From Sipunculus nudus (Eukaryota > Annelida > Sipuncula > Golfingiida > Sipunculidae): a DNA stretch of 64,000 nucleotides. The DNA lies in assembly GCA_026874595.1 (NCBI GenBank), contig CM049312.1, forward strand, positions 76,063,429-76,127,428, written 5' to 3'. Below are positions 11,713 through 64,000 of this stretch, piece by piece (within the stretch, counting starts at the first letter, position 1; the number at the start of each line of letters is the position of its first letter). Made by a program: the position numbers and the translations under genes. Under the pieces are notes generated by a model, which ran no database searches, was not told the origin of the DNA, and saw nothing but the letters and a program-made list of their open reading frames with translations.

Positions 11713-13384
11713 AGAACTGGTGTTAATCGTTAGGTTATTTGATGTGAATTACTATAATTTTTAAACTGAGGTTCGCTGAACTGTTGAACGTTTCATCTCC
11801 CGTGTTCCTGTGAAAAACTGCAGCCTTCGATTGGAAATACCAGCTGACGGGTCACCTGTGATTACGCCGCACTAACATTACTGCATATTCTTAGGACAAA
11901 CTTCGTACTAACACTGGATTTGGTATTTTTACCATTTTCTTTGATGTATGATTACTTACGTACTATGTCGGACTCGATTGTATTATAGTTTTAATGTGAA
12001 TTATTTTATTATGGTAATAAAGTATGCATATCTGCTTTGCACTGCTTTGAGATTTGCACTCTCAATATTAATGTTGTTAATTCACTTAACTCGTGTTAAA
12101 TATTGTCTTTTGTTGTTCATTGTGTGATTGAGACTGCAGAAAATCAGAGCAGGGCTGGTAGTGATACGTGGAAAGTAGTCTCCGTCTAAATGTATAAACG
12201 TATTCAGGTCAGCCACAGTCGTCGAATTACATTGTATATACAGGCCATAAATTTGAATGTGTATGGCGTGTAGTGTATATAAATGAAAACAAGCTATTTC
12301 AAAATATTTATTCATGCCTATAATTGAAAGTATGCATGATGTACTGCCTGACAAATGATGATCATTGGACCATTGAAGAACGAACAGTATGTTTAAGTGA
12401 GTATATAGAATTATATTATTATGTACTTGTCTGTAAATCATGACACCATTAGCAGCATACCATTTGTACCATAAATTTCAATTATAATCTTCTTCCAATA
12501 AATCTCATGGACATTTTTGTATATTTACCCGTTTAGCAACACAGTTAATATGGTTTGATAGGGATATTAATTTTACACGGTAGCAGGATAATTTGTGATC
12601 ATTTTGTTCAGTTTCAGTTAGGATTTCTGCCAAATGCAAAGTATTTGGCTATGATGAGACAAATTTTACCAAATATTTAACATAAGAATTTACTCGCTGT
12701 CCCGGCCGGTCTTGTACGTAGTTAATCATTTAGACTGCATGAAACAGTCTTCTGAAGGCTATACCTTCTCGTGTTATCTCTCAGTTCCATTAGTGTCATC
12801 GCGTCATTGCATGATATATCTTTCTTCATACAAAAAGGCTAATCGGTGCAGCTTAAACATTTCCCTACACACCAAAAGGAAGTAGTTTGACCATAAATTA
12901 TCTAGTCACACCCTTTTTTTCACACTTGAGGCTTCTGCCGTGCATCCGCCCTAGTGAGGATGTCGCTGCTGTCAGATCATCCTTCACATTGACAGCGAAT
13001 CAAAATGTTTACACAACTGACTTTTGTTCGACGAGGATTTTGTGTAGATATAACAATTGTCCTTTGTGTGTGTCAATGAGCGAATTTAGGTATATAAGCC
13101 AGAGGCTGCGACCTCGCGGGGTCTTTACAATAAGATGGGTTTTATACTTTCATAATAAAATATGTCTTTGTCGATGCAACAGACCCCGAACACACAGTGA
13201 CAATCGTCGCCCATAGGTGTCAGTAATAAGATCACAGAGGTCTCTTATTTTTAGGGACCAATCACCTATCAGACCTTTATGAATTAAAGGTAATCCATTT
13301 GAGCTTTTATAAAAACAGGCTAGAAAACGTGGATATCACCGCACACAGGTTGCTTGTTTTTTTTTGTTTTTTTGTTTTTTGTTT

Positions 13385-13605
13385 TAATATTTTTTGGTGG
13401 AGGTAACCGCCTCCATTTTAATGCTTTGCTTAACTAAGTATATATGTACACCTGCAGAGTTCCATTCCAGTTTTGGACTACGTGACAGGGGTTTATATCC
13501 GATTTTTTTTCTGGTGTCAACCAGGTACGGTATTCCATTCCTGAGGGCCCTGGGTGTGTGTCATCCCCTTACTGGGTCATAACACCGAGGAACCCCCGAA
13601 AAGCG
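13385..13605 (+). repeat. Dispersed repeat, copy 1 (GGAGGTAACCGCCTCC family)
   Basis: Begins with the hairpin GGTGGAGGTAACCGCCTCC and ends near GAGGAACCCCCGAAAAG. A diverged copy lies in the same orientation at 38945-39178. Confidence 0.75.
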
Positions 13606-13639
13606 TACTTGTTTGTGAGTAAGACAGTTTGTCTGATTT

Positions 13640-13990
13640 GTTTATATCAACATTTTTTAATATATAGGAGCCCGCCAAAATAATCAAAACAAATTCAACA
13701 AGGGCATCTGGTGGCAAGTCATGCATTTAAGCCAGAGCTTTGCAAATGGCGTTTTGCAACAAGTGACCTTTCTACCTTTGCATATATGCAACCTACACCT
13801 TAGGTTACATGTTTTTCCGGTTTGTCAACAAGGTGTTTACAAACACCTTGTTGATAAACAAGTTCATACATCCTTCACGGAGGTGTTATAAGAACTTTTC
13901 ATAACCAGAACTACCATTAGACAATTAATATATACACAGAGGAAGCCAGACATCGCATAATTCTTTTTCTAAAAGTTAGTGAATGGGCAC
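13640..13990. repeat. Dispersed repeat shared with 1.0 and 42.4 kb
   Basis: Phrases such as 'ttcaacaagggcatctgg', 'ggttacatg', 'ttataagaacttttca' and 'atatgtacacagc' recur with divergence at 1020-1240 and 42370-42680. Confidence 0.6.
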
Positions 13991-14446
13991 CTTCAAGGAC
14001 CTCCGTCCATACCAATGAGCAACATTGAAATACCCTTTGATTACTTGAAATGGTATAAAAATCCACCAAGTGGTAGTTTGTCTAGAAATATGTTAAATCA
14101 CCTCACCACACATACACAGAGCCTATTCACATAGTGAATAACAAACAGATACAAAAGGTGGCTGACATGTTTGATCAGAGGTAGGGCTACAGCAAAGACG
14201 ATATTGAAATGTCTATTGAAAACTGTAGAATTTCTATATTTTTGAGGAGCTTTAAAATTATCTTCGTCAGTATGAGAGAAATATTACAGTAAAAATATGG
14301 GGGTGTCAAAACAGGCCTACAGCTTGCCGGGCAATAAAATGATACATTATAGGGGCTATGTAAATGAGAGTAATAATTTATGTCAAATACCGTGTACATA
14401 CAATTAAAGAAAAATTAATGCAAGGCACAAAGATGCTTCAAGGATA

Positions 14447-14452
14447 TTTATT
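14447..14452 (-). promoter_or_regulatory. Polyadenylation signal AATAAA of the serine protease gene
   Basis: Minus-strand AATAAA, 73 bases past the protease stop codon; a good position for a short 3' UTR. Confidence 0.6.
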
Positions 14453-14524
14453 GCATCGATTCCGATCGAGTATTCCCTTATTAAAATGTGGGAACGCGCG
14501 CGATTGTACATTTGCTGCTTCCTG

Positions 14525-23136
<8,612 letters not shown>

Positions 23137-25439
23137 CTTATATTAAAAAATCCAAGTATGTTACACGCATTACTATACAGACTTTCATAAATACCAAAGT
23201 ATACAGAGGACATTAGTTTATGGTGATATACAGTTATAAACACCTCATATTTTTATAGTTTGGTTATTTGAATATTACCACTGACAAATACGATATTCAA
23301 TTAAACGGGATTGACTGTATGTATGACCGAGGCTTGTACCCAGATAATAACGGTATCCTTCCGAATCTACGCATCGAATCCTTTAAGGCTGCTTCATTCT
23401 GTGCAGGCAGTGTACTTTGGAATGCCCTTCCCCTCGACATCAACTGAGCCCCAAATTTGTGCACAGCGTTTAAAAAAAGTACCGCGTTGAAACCTTACCA
23501 GTTTTGCAGCGGTATTTTAGCTTTCTTGTACCATACAAAGTTATCATATATAAAGACAACGCGTAACGGAGCATTCCCTATAATATGTCCTATAGTCCAT
23601 TGCCATAGTTTTTGTCACAATAATGAGAACACATTTACATGAAAGATACATCGATAGTTGAAAGTTGTAGTAAAAACTTGTTTGTTCCTACTAATAATAA
23701 AAATAATTCTATATTTTGCGATATTAACAAGAACCTGAGGATAATTTGCTTGCACTGATAGGCAGTTACTGGGTATGAACGTCATTTATTCGTTGCTTTT
23801 ACTCCAGTTTGTGCTTAAACTAAAGACTTTTCCCTTCGTCAAGGCGGAAGAATTATATATAGTAGAAACAACCTACTCACTTTGTTCAAGACCACAGCAC
23901 AGCGAAAACAAGAAACATGCGCAAACGAATCTCATCATTCTGCCGTCACCCTTGAATGAAGACAAGTCTTACAAAGTATACGTCTACAGCATGCGGCCTA
24001 CACGTATCAAATGTCACAGTTAATATGTACAGGTTTGATATGTAATTTGAAATGAAATAGGTAGGCCTAGTTAAGGACTGATCCGGTCAATTTTTATAAT
24101 AGTTATACTGGTATGGTGATTGGTTAGGATGCGCATCAAATTGGTCTTCCTGCTGGTCGGATTGATACAAATGTCCATTATTATAATAATATATATTTTC
24201 AGTAATTAATTTACCGATATGTACATAGGCCTATATTTTATGATGCCGTCAGTCTAACAACGACGTGCGCCATTAGTTTCAGAGAGACTATATAATACAC
24301 AAAATTTTGTTCCATTTATGGTGGAGATGCAGTGTTTATCTGATCTATTTTGTGTAGCCAATTTTAAACATGAGCATATTAGTCACGAATCGAATTGCAT
24401 GGCGGCGTCCAAAAAGATCTTTAAGATTATCTGGATCGAAAGAAACTGTAAACTATGTCTTGAGTTATGAGTTAGATACATTTAACAGCCTCGTTTTCAA
24501 GTATAAGACACTTAATTATACATAATACGAAATGAAATGTTGGTTCTGCCATTACCCTGTCTTACTGCATGTCAGTTACTCATAACATAATTGAAGTCTT
24601 CTCTGAAAGTGTCATATGTTAGGTTATACTATAGATTATGCAAAAATGACGAACAGGGACGCTTCGACACCCGAAATTAATCTCATATAGAAAATCATAC
24701 ATTAATGTATTCTGTTTTATGGTAGTACAATATAATGAAATGCTTTCTTTGAAAGGTACATTTTGCGATGAAGTTAACTTGAATCTTCCGCAAGGAAAAA
24801 TAATGACTTAATTAATCATTTTGAGTACTGGGTAAGTATACAAATCTGCTCGCTTAAGTTCATTTTAGTCAACAACTTGTCAGGAATGTGGAAGTTCTGT
24901 ACATGTGAAGTGTAAAATTCACAATCTTCCATGCAACATATGCCGAGGTAAACGTATAAAGTGAATAATTGACATAAAATGACCTTACAAGTAAAAGTAT
25001 AAAATGACATTTTAGTGTGATAGTGTGTAGTTAGGTGCATTAACACAAGCACATTTGTACACAACACAAACGAACGCTACATATAAACTAATGACAATAT
25101 AATAGGAAGGGATCGTTTAATAAGGGGCGGCGTTGACACCCAATTAACCCTTGCATCCAGTGACTGGTCAACACCATTCTTCAATAAGATAACATTGATA
25201 ACAAGAAGTCTCAACAAAACATCGCGGTGTCCTTGGATAAAGCCGTACGGAGTAACATTTTTCAGAGGTTCAGACACAACATCAACCAAGTCTCCTTTCT
25301 GCCTCTCGCTCTTTTAATATAACATGTCTATTATGACCCGTCGGACAGAAACGATGCTCATTTACATAAACATACCTCATGCCGAATGTACGTTCCCTCA
25401 GGACTTTTATGCTTCTGTGAACCTGAACTAGAAAAGTAA
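23137..25439. other. Upstream side of the protease gene, first exon not found
   Basis: The signal-peptide exon must lie here or further right (it must end in phase 1), but no candidate is convincing. The stretch holds a LINE 3' relic at 23355-23530. Confidence 0.4.
23355..23530 (+). mobile_element. LINE reverse-transcriptase 3' end relic
   Basis: One frame reads LPNLRIESFKAASF, then SVLWNALPLDIN and a stop; the next frame continues APNLCTAFKKST. This is the order of the conserved C-terminal end of many non-LTR retroposon proteins ('R...SF...g..lWN.LP..i......FK'). Frameshifted and short. Confidence 0.6.
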
Positions 25440-26324
25440 AGGGGCGTTCACACCTATCCGTTCTTTCCTTCCGCACCCGCTTCCGTCATCCGTCGTCCGT
25501 CAAATTCGAGTCAGTTAAAATTACATAGCGCATTCACACCTATCCGCTTTCGCACCCGCACCCGTCACACCGTCCGCACAAATCGGTCTGGGACCGATTC
25601 ACGACGAAAGCGGACGACGGGTGCGGACGGGAATCCATATTATGACGTCATATAAAAGGGGATATTCTGGAATGTGCTTGTGCTTGATAGAAAATGACAA
25701 AAGCGGTTCATTTTCACAATGAAAATTTGGAACTTGCGCGTGCCTCACATATCGCTCGGGAAAGCTTTAATTGTTAATTGATATAATTAAAGCAATGTTA
25801 TAAATAGAATCATATAAATCACCAAAGGAGCGGGGGCGGGGTTATTTGGAATAAAGACCGATAAGTCGATGAATATAATATACATTTACTATTAAGCCCA
25901 CGAAAAATAAAATTTAGCCTATTATATAAAGTATATAATATTTATATAATTATATATATATATATATATATATATAATTTAAACAATGTATGGAGAATAA
26001 TTTAAGCGCCCTTGTGGAAACGGGGTTTCAGAATGATTCACAGTTCTAACCCTCAATTACACGAGTTTCGTGAAATTTAAGATTAAGAGGGTAATACATT
26101 ATTTGTTATTATATATATATATGTATATATATAGATATATATATATATTGTATGAACATACGTGAAGATAATAGTGTAATTTATATGAAACAAATGTGAT
26201 GACTTGAGAGCGGGTGCGGACGGAAAAAGCGCGGATAGGTGTGAACAGAGACATCGGATGGCGGACGACGGACGACGGAAGCGGGTGCGGAAGGAAAAAA
26301 AAACGGATAGGTGTGAACGCGGCT
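25440..26324. mobile_element. PIF/Harbinger-like MITE with TAA target duplication
   Basis: The left end is AGGGGCGTTCACACCTATCCG and the complement of the right end is AGCCGCGTTCACACCTATCCG. Homology of the arms continues for about 60 bp (CCTTCCGCACCCGCTTCCGTC). TAA flanks both ends (25437-25439 and 26325-26327), the TWA-type duplication of Harbinger elements. Second copies of the terminal motif lie inside at about 25525-25580 and 26205-26250. The centre is AT-rich with (TA)n tracts; no transposase. Confidence 0.8.
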
Positions 26325-26909
26325 TAACAGTCCGTTTTTCACCATAATTAACATAATTCAAATAGAACTGTCATTAATTTAAACAATAAGAACGATATGG
26401 GTGTAATAATATTTAGATTTTGGTTCAAACTTACTGGCGGTCAACATAAATTAAAATAAAGTTTTATAAAGACACATGCAGCTACACAACCAGATGCAGA
26501 TAATTACATCTTGTTCTACTACTTGGCAGCTACGTAAACTTTTGAGTGACAGATTGCTTGGTCCGCTCTTAAATCGGGTATACTTATCTGAGCGTAAATC
26601 CATGTATTGCCCACCGTCGGAATTCTTACAGGTAAGTATTAGCCGTTCACAAAATGGTATATTACATCTGGTAATCTGCTCATGATGTGGTTATATTTTA
26701 ATGAGCTTTTATTTTAATTTAATACGTATAACATATATGATAAATATTCATTTATAAAGACATACAAACTGCCAAACATACTTCCACATTGAACTTTAAT
26801 GCTAGCGGGTAGCTGAACGAGAAAAGTAAAATTCCGTTAATCGACATCAGTAACATAAATCCAAGAGAGCTGTCACCTAATTAAAACAATGAAATGTGTT
26901 AAGGGCTTG

Positions 26910-27680
26910 TTATAAGAACAAGTGACCTATGGGTCAAGACACCAAGCCGACTGACATGTTGACAATATGCCCTTGCACAGGCAACCATTTACGATAATGT
27001 AGGTTGCATCATCGTTCATGCATATTAGCTTAAATTCATCAAGAGCTATAAGCACACCAAATTGGATGACAATCCAACCAGCTTTATCCGAGGAATCTTG
27101 CAATTCGTGTGTATTTTACATTATTTTGGGGTGCTCAAACATAACCTATAACTCTGAGAATACAGGTTACAGTGATCCAATTTTAGGGTTCTAGGGAGAA
27201 TGTTTGAGGAACTCTCAGGATGTCAAGTTAATAGATTCTGGGTCCTATGGTTATGATTTGTTCCCTATTTTGGTATTAAATTTTCAATTATTCGGGGGGG
27301 GGGGGGGGGGGTTCCTTATAAGCCCCATAGCTCAGAGAATATGGGTAACACAGGCCTAATTTTACGTTTCGAAGGATACTGTTCATGGACCTCACTGGAT
27401 TTTAAGTTAGAATATTCTAGGTCCAATGGTTTTGATTTGTGCCCTGCTTTGGTATCAAATTTTCAGTTATGCTGGGGGTTGCTTATAAGCCCCATAGCTC
27501 AGAGAATATGGGTAACAGAGACCTAATTCAGGTTTCCAAGGTTATTTTTCACGGACCTCCCTTCATGTCAAGTTTGAAGATTCTAGGACCTGTGGTTACG
27601 ATTTGTGCCTGGCTAACGGACGGACAGACGGACTAAGTGATTGCTAAAGCTCAGAGACTCACAATCAGCTGAACTAAAAC
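26910..27680 (+). repeat. Dispersed element with internal ~180-bp tandem units
   Basis: Starts 'acaagtgacctatgggtca' and ends 'tcagctgaactaaaac'. Inside, three diverged units of about 180 bp repeat 'agccccatagctcagagaatatgggtaac' and 'gacctc...tcaag...ttctagg'. Related elements occur at 43.5-44.8, 45.5-46.2, 47.3-47.6 and 50.5-51.2 kb, all ending in a TCAGCTGAGCTAAAA-like hairpin. Confidence 0.7.
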
Positions 27681-28189
27681 TTAATGTTCTGAATCTCTTT
27701 TTTAATGTTATACATTAAATGATTTAGAGCATTCCTTACTGATTTAATAAATCTTCCAAGTCACGTCTTCGATCCTAAGTATTGTTTGAAAAGCTGTTCT
27801 GGTCATCATCCCGGGGGTTTAAAGGGTAAATATTAAATCATATGAACATTCAAACAAAAGACAAATTTATGGCTTTTTTTCTGATACAATGAAATGAAAA
27901 GCTTACATGGTTACATTTTAGGATTAAGTTCATCTTCGAACGTTTTTATATCGAACTTTAAGGATCAAAAGAACACTAAAGATTGGATTAAGAAGTAAGA
28001 TGATTCAGAAAAACTGAATCAGCGTATACCCACTCAGATATGTATAATCATGTTTAATAAATTATATAGTTTCTGTAATAAAACATATCATTAGATCCAG
28101 GTTCGTACCACCCAATTATGAGCTTGTGTGACGGAAACTAACGTACCAGATGCAGCCACTGCACTGAGCGATCTCTTGACGTGTTGCCA

Positions 28190-28325
28190 AATCTGAGACA
28201 GTTGGCAGCCTGCCAAAGCTATAAATAGATACAGACTGAAATTAGGCCTGTTGCCAAATCTGAAATAGTTGGCAGTTTGCCAATCTATTTGTAGATACAA
28301 ACAAAAACTTGGCATGTTGCCAAAT
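28190..28325. repeat. Tandem ~70-bp repeat (TTGCCAAATCTG)
   Basis: Three units each carry 'gttgccaaatctga' and 'agttggcag.ctgcca'; a related array is at 58870-59000. Confidence 0.7.
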
Positions 28326-28942
28326 CTGTTTATACATACTGAAATTTTGGGCTACAATGTTTTTTTCACTGTGATCTAGTTTTTTGAGTCATTAGACAGA
28401 CACATTTGAGGTGATCTGGGATCACTGCCCTGGGTGACTCTTTAGACTATACATTTTGAGGGACAAATAGATGCAATGTCAACCAAGCAATCCAGCGGGA
28501 TCCGAGAGACCGCCGGCACAACACCCACACCCAAAAGGCAGAAGCAGCATGCATTCCCTCCACCGATCTGAGCTGCAGAGACCCAGCCATGCCAACTGAG
28601 AGCTGAACCTGATCAATCAAACGACAGAGCTTTGAGACCAGAGCCATTTTATATTTGCTAAGATAGTTTTTTTCTTTATATGCAATGTTTTTTTTTTCAA
28701 ACTGATACATGTCAGAAGAACTCCATGAAGAAGATTTACAAAGGTTTTTCTAGCTATTCCCTGGTACAATGTAAATCGATTGAGGTAGCACCACAAAAAG
28801 CATGTTAAAAGTTGAGTCTGAATTTCATTTAAGCTTTTTCCACTGCTGTCATCTTCAGTCAATGTCCAAGGACAATCATTGGAATTGCAAATTAATAAAT
28901 GAGACAGATACAAACACAAGACAGGAACTCATCCTTCTATGT

Positions 28943-28952
28943 TTTATTTATT
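28943..28952 (-). promoter_or_regulatory. Candidate polyadenylation signal of the ABCC gene
   Basis: Minus-strand AATAAATAAA lies 620 bases past the stop codon, followed within 30 bases by a G/T-rich stretch (TCCTGTCTTGTGTTTG), the expected downstream element. Confidence 0.45.
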
Positions 28953-29570
28953 CCATCTTTATCCTCGTATAAACATAAGGCTTTAATTGAAACACAACCG
29001 TTTCTTCATACTTTCTGACTTTCCTTCTTGTCTACATTTTATACCTTGACCAAGCCACCTCATGAACACTTGTCCAGTTTAAAAATCATAACCATGCAGA
29101 GAGGGCACGATAACATCAGATGTTCTACTTATAGGAAACATACATATAGGAAATTGCTATGCATCATACAGCAAAAATACTTTAATGAATGCACTATCTT
29201 CTTCTTAATATATTCCACTTAAGTCAGCTTGCTCCCAGATATAAAATAACCTTTTTCCCCCCTAGTTTGTGATTGGCATTGTCTCTATTATGAAACAATT
29301 GTTGATTCATGACTTTTAAGACATCTGAATTTCTGGTTTTTGACCAGGCATGAATCAAAGGCAAAAGTTGGTTGTACATAGTATGAAACAGCTCTATGAG
29401 TCTGTGCTATAATGTCATCATTTGACTTTCTGATTCTCAGTGAAGATGAATCCATCAGTATTCTTCAGTCAAAGAAATATTTCAGCAAAGCTAACTAGAC
29501 CCCTGAATAAAACTTGTGTATCATATGTGCACGCTCTCTTTAACTGAACTCAATCCTGGATTGACCATGA

Positions 29571-63784
<34,214 letters not shown>

Positions 63785-64000
63785 CTGTAAGTGAAACAGT
63801 CTGTATTTAAAGATAGCAGAAACAGACATTTTAAACCCAGCCATAAAGACAAATGTTTTAATTTCAAGTAAATTTCTTGAAGATCAAAAAGAAACTTTTA
63901 TATAACTGGGATTCATTGAGGAATACCATCTAGATAATAACAAGCCGCAGTTACCCATTCACAGATTTTGATTTAGCAAGCTGATCTGTCATCTATTTAA
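63785..64000 (-). other. ABCC intron at the window edge
   Basis: AT-rich intron upstream of the first visible ABCC exon. The frame is open to 63844, but the splice acceptor at 63785-63786 is clear and the extra residues do not look conserved. Confidence 0.6.

Larger units (their letters stand above)
11007..14446. other. Intergenic stretch
   Basis: Contains a hAT-like MITE (11499-11712), a dispersed repeat copy (13385-13605) and another (13640-13990). Open frames at 12082-12441 (minus) and 12887-13216 (plus) show no recognisable motif and are probably chance. Confidence 0.4.
26328..28942. other. Intergenic stretch right of the ABCC 3' end
   Basis: Contains the repeat element at about 26910-27680 and a 'TTGCCAAATCTG' tandem repeat at 28190-28325. 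No gene was recognised. Confidence 0.45.

Noticed and set aside
12082-12441. 119-codon open frame, minus strand
   Set aside because: AT-rich, no conserved motif, no splice partners.
12887-13216. 109-codon open frame, plus strand
   Set aside because: No recognisable family; composition not different from the surroundings.
23775-24023. 82-codon frame with a hydrophobic start (MNVIYSLLLLQFVLK)
   Set aside because: It looks like a signal peptide, but the rest matches no family and it is on the strand opposite to the protease; chance cannot be excluded.
24816-25067. Candidate signal-peptide exon for the protease (MSFYTFTCKVILCQLF)
   Set aside because: No donor in the required phase 1 was found close to it.

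Overview
The window is animal nuclear DNA. It is AT-rich, has short phase-compatible exons with GT/AG introns, and carries many short inverted-repeat elements, tandem-repeat-bearing elements and (TA)n/(GA)n/poly-G tracts. CHFR, a sulfonylurea-receptor-like ABCC gene, CYP2-like relics and repeat families rich in GGACGGACAGACGG-type motifs suggest a marine lophotrochozoan, most likely a mollusc. The species is inference. No bacterial, viral, rRNA or CRISPR locus was seen.

Three genes lie on the minus strand. (1) 2697-6723: the 5' part of a CHFR-type mitotic-checkpoint ubiquitin ligase. Five exons encode the start codon and a complete FHA domain; the RING half runs off the left edge. (2) 14525-23136: a trypsin-fold (S1) serine protease. 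Six exons run from the pro-peptide cysteine to the stop codon, with the triad intact but an atypical activation site and S1 pocket. The signal-peptide exon was not found. (3) 29571-63784: the C-terminal two thirds of an ABCC8/ABCC9 (SUR)-like ABC transporter. Twenty-two exons, 3531 coding bases and 1176 residues cover the linker before NBD1, NBD1, TMD2 and NBD2 to the stop. TMD0 and TMD1 lie beyond the right edge.

Between genes 1 and 2, on the plus strand, are frameshifted remains of a CYP2-like cytochrome P450 (8.54-8.71 and 10.77-11.01 kb). The rest is introns and intergenic DNA with non-autonomous DNA transposons (foldback at 5.9-6.6 kb, hAT-like at 11.5 kb, others at 18.4 and 20.4 kb, Harbinger-like at 25.4-26.3 kb), LINE 3' relics (23.4 and 38.4-38.7 kb), a Penelope-like fragment inside inverted arms (52.1-52.5 kb), and several tandem-repeat elements in the ABCC introns.

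The genes show no sign of acting in one pathway. The most notable coding feature is a 522-bp run of 29 in-frame hexapeptide repeats inserted in the cytoplasmic TMD1-NBD1 linker of the SUR-like protein. The protease is the second notable protein: its zymogen cleavage site has Ser at P1 and the residue aligned with position 189 is Arg.
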